From assembly GCA_016650185.1 (NCBI GenBank), contig JAENWE010000097.1, positions 1-7,337 on the forward strand: a stretch of DNA of 7,337 bases, given 5' to 3'. The notes beneath the pieces were generated by a model. It was given only the letters and a program-made list of their open reading frames with translations, ran no database searches and was not told the origin of the DNA. Position 1 is the stretch's first letter, and each line of letters opens with the position of its first letter. Origin of the DNA: Vicinamibacteria bacterium (lineage in GTDB: Bacteria; Acidobacteriota; Vicinamibacteria; Fen-336; JAGNNV01). Made by a program: the position numbers and the translations under genes. Positions 1 to 4,694 of this stretch are shown here, one piece after another.

Positions 1-1307
1 AGCTTCAGGTCATCGATGTCGAGATGAAGCAGGCGGATTCGGAACGCGCAGCGGGCGAAGTGCGAATCGGCGAGATCGACAAGGAACTGCGCGCCGCCGA
101 AGAGGAGCGCGCGCAGACTGCCGAACGCCTGGCCGCCCTGGGCCAATCGCTGGTGGCGGCCCGCAACTACTCGGAGGAGAAGCAGGCGGTATCCACGAAG
201 GCCCGGTCCACTCTCGCGGGCCTGGTGGAGAAGGAAGTCGCCACCCTCAAGATGAAGGAGCGATTCGCCGCCGAATTCTCCGATCTCGAAACTCGAATCG
301 AGAGCGCGCTCGCCCGCGCTCAGGAGCTTCTGGACAAGGGCCGGGCCCTCGATCTCGAACAACGGGAAGCGGAGAAAGCCCTGGCCGAGACCCTAGCGGA
401 CCGGGACCGGGTCACCACCAGCCTCGCCGCCGAAGAGGATCGACTGCGCGGATCCCGCGCCGAGATCGACGCCGGAGACGAGGCTCTAAAGGCTCTTCGC
501 AAGGACCGGGACGGCATAAAGGACGCGCTCAACGAAATCGAAGTGAGTCGAGCCCGGATCGCTTCGGATCTCGACCATCTGGGCCGAGAGGCTCACACCG
601 CCATAGGCCAGACCGCGGCCCAGGCGGCTCTGACCCTGACCGAGGAAGATCACGTAAGGGACCTGGACGCTGTCCGCGAGGAACTGAGCGAACTGAAAGA
701 GAAGATCGACCGGATCGGGCCCGTGAACCCCCTGGCCGTTCAGGAGGCGCAGGAGAACGAGGAGCGCTTCGTGTTCATGACCTCGCAGCGCCAGGATCTT
801 CTCGATTCCATCAAGGAACTTTCAGAGGCCATTCGGCAGATCGACACCGAGTCACGCTCGCGATTTGAAGAGGCGTTTCACATCATCAACGCGAACTTCC
901 AGGAGACGTTCCGGCAGCTCTTTGGCGGGGGTTCCGCCGGCCTCGCCCTCGTGGATAACGAGGACATTCTCGAAGCCGGCATCGACATCATGGCCCAGCC
1001 TCCGGGCAAGAAGCTTCAGAACGTTCTGTTGCTCTCGGGCGGAGAGAAGGCCATGACCGCGATCGCCCTGCTCTTCGCGATCTTCAAGTACAAGCCGTCG
1101 CCCTTCTGCATCCTCGACGAGGTCGACGCGCCGCTGGATGACGCGAACATCGGCCGGTTCGTCAAGATGCTCGACACCATCCGCGGCAACACCCAGTTCA
1201 TCATCATCACCCACAGCCGAAAGACCATGCAGATCGCCGACAATCTCTATGGCGTCACCATGGAAGAGCCGGGGGTCTCGAAGCTGGTGAGCGTGAAATT
1301 CAATTAG
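1..1307 (+). CDS. smc: Chromosome segregation protein SMC, C-terminal part (5' end outside window)
   Basis: SMC is a cytoplasmic ATPase that, with ScpA and ScpB, loops and compacts chromosomal DNA for segregation. The frame is open to the left edge (first full codon at 3; first in-window ATG at 24), so the N-terminal Walker A head, most of the first coiled coil and the hinge lie outside. What is seen, counting from the ATG at 24: a long charged coiled coil (about 1-290, Glu/Lys/Arg/Ala rich), the conserved IGPVNPLA stretch at 231-238, then the C-terminal ATPase head with the FGGG turn (300-303), the ABC signature LSGGEKAMTA (337-346), Walker B FCILDEVDAPLDD (361-373) and the switch histidine in THSRK (396-400). 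The head is complete and ends at a TAG shared with the convergent peroxiredoxin gene. Nothing looks broken. The other coiled-coil ATPases (RecN, SbcC) fit less well because of the exact LSGGEKAMTAIAL and DEVDAPLDDAN sequences. Confidence 0.96.
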   Translation, partial: LQVIDVEMKQADSERAAGEVRIGEIDKELRAAEEERAQTAERLAALGQSLVAARNYSEEKQAVSTKARSTLAGLVEKEVATLKMKERFAAEFSDLETRIESALARAQELLDKGRALDLEQREAEKALAETLADRDRVTTSLAAEEDRLRGSRAEIDAGDEALKALRKDRDGIKDALNEIEVSRARIASDLDHLGREAHTAIGQTAAQAALTLTEEDHVRDLDAVREELSELKEKIDRIGPVNPLAVQEAQENEERFVFMTSQRQDLLDSIKELSEAIRQIDTESRSRFEEAFHIINANFQETFRQLFGGGSAGLALVDNEDILEAGIDIMAQPPGKKLQNVLLLSGGEKAMTAIALLFAIFKYKPSPFCILDEVDAPLDDANIGRFVKMLDTIRGNTQFIIITHSRKTMQIADNLYGVTMEEPGVSKLVSVKFN

Positions 1308-1939
1308 GACTTCGGCTGGGGCAGAACGCGCAGGTAGGGCTTGACCGTCTTCCAGCCTTGAGGGAATAGTTTCTTCGCCTCTTCATCGCTCAAGGACGAG
1401 CCGACGATGACATCCTGTCCATCCTTCCAGTTGGCGGGCGTCGCCACCTTGTATTTCGAGGTCAACTGAAGCGAGTCGATCACTCGCAACACTTCGTCGA
1501 AGTTCCGGCCGGTGGACGCCGGATAGGTGATGGTGAGCTTCACCTTCTTGTCCGGACCGATCACGAAGACCGAGCGCACAGTCAGGGTGTCGTTCGCGTT
1601 CGGGTGGATCATGTCATACAGGTTGGAGACGTTGCGATCGGGGTCGCCGATCATCGGGAAGTTGACGGGCGTGCCCTGGGTCTCGGCGATATCCCCTTCC
1701 CATTTCTGGTGAGATTCGACGGAATCGACCGAGAGGCCGATGACTTTCACATTCCGCTTGTCGAACTCGGGTTTGATGGCGGCCACGTAGCCGAGTTCGG
1801 TGGTGCACACCGGTGTGAAGTCCTTGGGGTGCGAGTACAAGTCTCCCCAGGAATCACCCAGCCATTTGTGGAAGCTGATCGAGCCTTGCGTGGTTTCGGC
1901 GATGAAGTCGGGGGCGGTGTCGCCCAGTCGAATGGCCAT
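1304..1939 (-). CDS. 1-Cys peroxiredoxin, Prx6 type (AhpC/TSA family)
   Basis: A thiol peroxidase that reduces hydrogen peroxide and organic hydroperoxides in the cytoplasm. The start is ATG 1937-1939 (MAIRLGDTAPDF), preceded by GGAG seven bases upstream; the frame extends further to 1999 but without family similarity. The 211-residue length fits Prx6-type proteins. The active site PVCTTE carries the peroxidatic Cys45, with Thr42, His37 and Arg122 at the expected places (SHPKDFTPVCTTE; TVRSVFVIGP). Cys45 is the only cysteine, so there is no resolving cysteine and an external reductant is needed. The C-terminal extension (TPANWKDGQDVIV at 167-179; then FPQGWKTVKPYLR) is typical of the Prx6 class. 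One oddity: residue 33 is Asp in WGDLYSHP, where relatives usually carry a hydrophobic residue in the strand before the active site. Convergent with smc, overlapping it by four bases; monocistronic. A MarR-like remnant lies upstream on the other strand. Confidence 0.95.
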   Translation of the reverse strand: MAIRLGDTAPDFIAETTQGSISFHKWLGDSWGDLYSHPKDFTPVCTTELGYVAAIKPEFDKRNVKVIGLSVDSVESHQKWEGDIAETQGTPVNFPMIGDPDRNVSNLYDMIHPNANDTLTVRSVFVIGPDKKVKLTITYPASTGRNFDEVLRVIDSLQLTSKYKVATPANWKDGQDVIVGSSLSDEEAKKLFPQGWKTVKPYLRVLPQPKS

Positions 1940-1946
1940 GAGATAT

Positions 1947-1950
1947 CTCC
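1947..1950 (-). promoter_or_regulatory. Ribosome binding site that fixes the peroxiredoxin start
   Basis: GGAG on the minus strand, seven bases before the ATG at 1939. It favours this start over the in-frame upstream start at 1999, whose extra 20 residues are proline- and arginine-rich and unlike the family. Confidence 0.7.
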
Positions 1951-1952
1951 AG

Positions 1953-1981
1953 AGAATTGGGGGGGGCCTAGTTTGCGTCAA
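1953..1981 (-). promoter_or_regulatory. Candidate sigma-70 promoter of the peroxiredoxin gene, with a C8 run in the spacer
   Basis: Read on the minus strand, TTGACG (1981-1976, five of six to the -35 consensus) is followed by exactly 17 bases and AATTCT (1958-1953, a weak -10 with three of six matches). The spacer contains eight consecutive C (G8 at 1959-1966 on the plus strand). The -10 lies about 14 bases from the start codon, so the leader would be very short but would just include the GGAG at 1950-1947. The good -35 and ideal spacing support it; the poor -10 keeps confidence low. Confidence 0.35.
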
Positions 1982-2445
1982 GCGAGGGGCGTCTCGCAAA
2001 GCCAGATCCGCGGCCAGATCGAGGGCCGGGACTCCCCCGCCTGGCCCAGGGTCACAATGAGCGGGGCATCCTGGCCACGGAGGTCGCTCGCATCCGCGGC
2101 GTGACCCAGGCCAACTTCAGTCAGCTGGCGTCCGGCCTCATGGGCCGCGGCCTGGTCAGGCAGAGGGGCGACGCGCATGATGCGCGCCGTCGACGCCTGG
2201 TGCTCACCGACAGAGGGCGCGCCACCCTCAACCAGATCGAGCCATTTCGCCAGGAGGCCAACCGTCTGCTCCTCTCCGATCTCTCCGCGACCGAGCGTGG
2301 GACCTTCGTGAAATGCCTGCACCGATGCCTGGATCGACTGCAACTCGATCGCGAAGACAGCTATCTGCCGACGGACGCTCGCACAAAGCGCGCCTCCCCA
2401 CCACGCAGGAAGACGCAAAGTTCCCGAGGAAGGTCCAACCCATGA
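1972..2445 (+). pseudogene. MarR-family regulator remnant (winged helix present, N-terminal helices missing)
   Basis: The frame is open from 1972, after a TAG at 1969-1971, but has no ATG or GTG before the GTG at 2101; the GTG-initiated product would be 114 residues. What is recognisable is the core of a MarR DNA-binding domain: ATEVARIRGVTQANFSQLAS (about 2074-2133) resembles the helix-turn-helix, GLVRQRGDAHDARRRRLVLT the wing with its usual D-x-R-R-x-x-x-L-T pattern, and DRGR the start of the C-terminal helix, continuing to LSATERGTFVKCLHRCLDRL as the dimerisation helix. Complete MarR proteins are about 140-160 residues with roughly 60 before the recognition helix; here the peroxiredoxin start codon lies only about 160 bases upstream and those helices are not recognisable. 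The TGA (2443-2445) overlaps the ATG of the next gene as ATGA, suggesting an original operon. A short functional protein from 2101 would lack half of the dimer interface, so I favour a decayed gene. If functional once, a peroxide- or drug-responsive regulator is plausible given the adjacent peroxiredoxin. Confidence 0.55.
2426..2433 (+). promoter_or_regulatory. Ribosome binding site for the Tat-signal gene
   Basis: GAGGAAGG eight bases before ATG 2442-2444. It decides this start over the in-frame ATG at 2313, whose additional 43 residues run antisense-like through the MarR frame and would bury the Tat signal. Confidence 0.6.
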
Positions 2446-3185
2446 CCGAACCCGCCTCTTCATCCCGTCGCGCCTTCCTGGCCGGAGGGAGCCTGGCCAG
2501 CCTCGGCTTGATGCTGCGATATTCCCCGGTCTCGCTGGCTGAAGTGAGGAAGACGCCCGCGTCCACCTACAAACGGACGGGCAATGCGGGAGGCGGACTT
2601 CGGAGCTCCTTCTGGGCTCAATCGGCAGCCCAGCCGGAGTGGAAGTGCGCGCAGCCCGGGAGCCGGTGCGGGGGTTTGGGTGGGCCGCCCGCTACCCCAG
2701 GCCACAGCCGGGCGGACGCACCGCGGCGGACGTATTCACGGGGTGACTGTGCCTCCTGCCACGGCCCCGACGCGCGAGGCCTGCCCGACTCCGGCCTGGA
2801 CCTGACCTCGAGCAAGCTGGTGGCCCGGCTCTCAGATAGTGAGCTCAAGGACTTCCTCCGAGTGGGGCGCAGACTCGACGCACGCGATTCGGTTCGCCGC
2901 CGTCTCATGCCCGGCCCCGGAACCACTCTGGGATTTCGCGAGAGCGACTATCCGCTTGTCATCGAGTTCCCGCGAGCAAAGACCAGCGGGATCCCGGCCG
3001 CACGCGATAGGGCCGTTCGCCCATCGATTGGGCGCCTCTATCTCATCTCGGTGGCAATTTTCGCCCGCGCTCCCCGGAACACCAGGAGGCCGGCCCGGTC
3101 GTCCGCGATCCAGAGATTGCCGGCCGGATCGAACGCGACGCCCTCCTGCTGGACTCCCGGCAGAACGATTTCCGCTTCTTCCTGA
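2442..3185 (+). CDS. Tat-exported cytochrome c-like protein, probably frameshifted
   Basis: From ATG 2442 the frame gives 247 residues. Residues 1-33 form a twin-arginine signal peptide (SRRAFLA at 8-14, then a Gly/Ala/Leu-rich core ending near SLA). A haem c attachment site CASCH is at 103-107 (2748-2762), followed by GPDARGLPDSGLDLTSS, LSDSELKDFLRVGR and MPGPG (Met156, possible sixth haem ligand), the order expected in small class I cytochromes c. Cytochrome similarity ends near 2990 (VIEFPRAK); the remaining about 65 residues are read antisense to the 3' end of the convergent gene and look non-biological. Residues about 45-100 also look unnatural. In the frame two bases on (2543-2743) the same DNA reads SPAGVEVRAAREPVRG and later GRTAADVFTG, which would run straight into DCASCH if one G were dropped from the GGGG at 2740-2743. 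The gene is therefore likely a frameshifted remnant or carries a sequencing error. If intact, it would be a periplasmic electron carrier; its partner is unknown. Confidence 0.5.
   Translation: MTEPASSSRRAFLAGGSLASLGLMLRYSPVSLAEVRKTPASTYKRTGNAGGGLRSSFWAQSAAQPEWKCAQPGSRCGGLGGPPATPGHSRADAPRRTYSRGDCASCHGPDARGLPDSGLDLTSSKLVARLSDSELKDFLRVGRRLDARDSVRRRLMPGPGTTLGFRESDYPLVIEFPRAKTSGIPAARDRAVRPSIGRLYLISVAIFARAPRNTRRPARSSAIQRLPAGSNATPSCWTPGRTISASS
3018..3034 (-). terminator. Possible hairpin after the propeller gene
   Basis: CGCCCA (3018-3023) and TGGGCG (3029-3034) form a six-base-pair stem with a five-base loop, starting four bases past the TAG of the minus-strand gene. No T-run follows on either strand, so a factor-independent terminator is not well supported; it may simply stall polymerase or protect the 3' end. 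Confidence 0.25.
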
Positions 3186-4666
3186 CCCGACAGTGTGAGC
3201 ATAGCCACCCGGTCCTTCGAATCGGCGACGACGAAAAGACGGTCGAGGGCGGAGTCATAGGTTACCGCGGTGAGATCTGCTCGGCCACCCATCGTGATTC
3301 GACTGACCAATGCTTCGGCGCCGATTCTTCCGGAAGCTGCGAGGGGATCGAACGCCAGGATGATCAGGACCGCCGGAGCCCGCTGATGGACCAGGTAGAA
3401 GACACCACCTCCCGGTCGCCCAGCCTCTTTTCGAAAGGCCAGGCCTTCAAAGCCCTGGTTCTTGTCGACGCCGTCTTCGCCGAGCAGCGCCGCATCATCC
3501 AGCTTGAACTTCGCGGTCTGCTTTCCCGTCGCGGGATCGAAAACGATGAGTTCGCCTTTCTTTTCCGAGAGCAGAACGAGTCGCCCGGAGGGCGAATGGA
3601 AGGCGACGTCCTCGAGGTTGCCCCCCACCGGGAATTGAGCCACGAGCGCGCCCTCTTTCGAGATTTCGACGAGAGACCCCTCGTCCCCCACTACGAAGAA
3701 CGTGCCGCGGCCGGGGGCGAAGACGATCCCGGACGGCTCTCGGACGCCCACTGCCGCGAGTCGCTCAGGCTCGCCGAGTATCGACCACCCGCCCATCTTG
3801 GGCTTGCCCGCTTTGATCTTCACCGGGCCATCGGCGCTCGCTCGGGCGGTCGCATCCATGTCCAGGCTGCGCTGTATCCACGCCACCGTCCCAAGCCCAA
3901 CGAGCAGGCCTGCAGTCAGGACGATGATCGCCTGCAGGCCGAGATACAGCTTGGCTACCGCGTGGTATTTCGCCTTGTTAATGCGCGCGATCGTGTACAA
4001 CTGGGTGGAGAGTTCGGCATTCAATTGGCTCACTCGGACCGACATCCAGGCCTTCTGATACGTGGGCGCGTCGTAGCGCAGAGCGTCCGCAAAGAAACGC
4101 AGGCCCAGACTTTCCTCCTTCTCGGAAACGGACCCCTTTCGCGCCATGTCCGGAACGCTGCGGGGACGAAGTGATTCGATCGCCTGGACCAGAAAATAGA
4201 CGGCGATGACGGTGTACACGACGAAATAGGCGTACAGCCATGTCTTCAACTGGGGGGGGACGTCCGAGAGCAGTTCGGACCGCGTTCCGAGAATGATGAT
4301 GGCGGCGTTCAGGGCGCCCATGATAATGAGCGCGAACCGCGCCTTGTGGTCGGCCAGGTCAACGAGGTCCTGCGCTTCCTTGAGGGAATCAATCATTGCC
4401 TTGTATCGCTGCCAGGGGTCGGCCTGGCGTATCTCGGCCTTGGCCTTCTTGGCTGTCTTTTCCTCTTTCTTCGCCTTCTTCTTGTTCTTCTTGTCCGGCT
4501 TGCTCTCGTCCCTACCCCAAACACCGCTCTGGTCCGGATTCGGATGTTCTGAGCCTTCCCCGGGTTCTGAGCCTTGGACGTTCAAGTCCCCTTCAGGGAC
4601 TGGGGTCGCCCCGAAGGCCGGCGGGTCTGATTCATGGGCATCGGAATTCGAATCGAGGGGATTCAT
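3038..4666 (-). CDS. Inner-membrane protein: PycTM/DUF5706-like membrane module fused to a periplasmic SdiA-regulated/YjiK-like beta-propeller
   Basis: 542 residues, ATG at 4664-4666 with AAGG six bases upstream. Domains in order: 1-55 acidic, Pro/Gly/Ser-rich and probably disordered; 56-78 very lysine-rich (KKNKKKAKKEEKTAKKAKAE); 84-107 an amphipathic helix ending LADHKARFAL; TM1 about 108-128, TM2 about 143-163, a helical loop about 180-238 (FFADALRYDAP; QLYTIARINKAKYHAVAKLY), TM3 about 239-264; then 297-531 with repeated blades. The A-D-x-K-A-x-F-x-L entry into TM1 and the I-x-K-x-K-Y-H helix before TM3 resemble PycTM (formerly DUF5706) effectors; SLATT domains are a second possibility. 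The blades (PSGIVFAPGRGTFFVVGDEG, LEDVAFHSPSGRLVLLSE, FEGLAF, LTAVTYDSALDRLFVVAD, QEGVAFDPAGNLWIADD) resemble the SdiA-regulated/YjiK propeller, related to esterase-like phytases. By the positive-inside rule the lysine-rich tail is cytoplasmic, and three helices put the propeller in the periplasm. Second gene of an operon with the kinase-like/Omp85 gene, 28 bases after it. The fusion is inferred from pattern reading; membrane topology and propeller are firm, the PycTM assignment moderate. Confidence 0.8.
   Translation of the reverse strand: MNPLDSNSDAHESDPPAFGATPVPEGDLNVQGSEPGEGSEHPNPDQSGVWGRDESKPDKKNKKKAKKEEKTAKKAKAEIRQADPWQRYKAMIDSLKEAQDLVDLADHKARFALIIMGALNAAIIILGTRSELLSDVPPQLKTWLYAYFVVYTVIAVYFLVQAIESLRPRSVPDMARKGSVSEKEESLGLRFFADALRYDAPTYQKAWMSVRVSQLNAELSTQLYTIARINKAKYHAVAKLYLGLQAIIVLTAGLLVGLGTVAWIQRSLDMDATARASADGPVKIKAGKPKMGGWSILGEPERLAAVGVREPSGIVFAPGRGTFFVVGDEGSLVEISKEGALVAQFPVGGNLEDVAFHSPSGRLVLLSEKKGELIVFDPATGKQTAKFKLDDAALLGEDGVDKNQGFEGLAFRKEAGRPGGGVFYLVHQRAPAVLIILAFDPLAASGRIGAEALVSRITMGGRADLTAVTYDSALDRLFVVADSKDRVAMLTLSGQEEAEIVLPGVQQEGVAFDPAGNLWIADDRAGLLVFRGARAKIATEMR
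4252..4259 (-). repeat. C8 homopolymer inside the membrane-module gene
   Basis: Eight consecutive G on the plus strand (C on the coding strand) spanning the codons of V136-P137-P138, in the periplasmic loop between TM1 and TM2. A one-base slip would shift the frame before TM2 and remove the propeller. The tract could be a contingency site or simply a by-product of the high GC content. Confidence 0.9.
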
Positions 4667-4672
4667 TTCGGA

Positions 4673-4676
4673 CCTT
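4673..4676 (-). promoter_or_regulatory. Ribosome binding site of the membrane-propeller gene
   Basis: AAGG six bases before ATG 4666, inside the 28-base gap after the stop of the upstream gene. There is no space for a separate promoter in this gap, supporting co-transcription. Confidence 0.55.
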
Positions 4677-4694
4677 GCAAACGAGAGACTGCGA

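Noticed and set aside
1940..1999. Longer peroxiredoxin start at 1999
   Set aside because: The extra 20 residues are unlike the family, and a Shine-Dalgarno sits immediately before the ATG at 1939.
2001..2020. Direct repeat GCCAGATC ... GCCAGATC as a possible operator
   Set aside because: Eight bases repeated once at 12-base spacing, not an inverted repeat as expected for a MarR operator, and likely chance in GC-rich DNA.
2313..2441. Upstream ATG for the Tat-signal gene
   Set aside because: It would bury the twin-arginine signal 50 residues inside the protein and overlaps the MarR frame; the ATG at 2442 has a good ribosome binding site.
1978..2463. 161-codon open frame on the minus strand opposite the MarR remnant
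   Set aside because: It is the complement of a recognisable winged-helix frame, its product resembles no family, and it has no clear ribosome binding site.
3386..4174. 262-codon open frame on the plus strand opposite the membrane-propeller gene
   Set aside because: Antisense shadow produced by high GC; the minus-strand protein has clear membrane helices and propeller blades over the same bases.
3038..4666. A complete Pycsar defence operon
   Set aside because: No uridylate or cytidylate cyclase gene is present in the window; the neighbour encodes an outer-membrane protein. Only an effector-like domain is supported.
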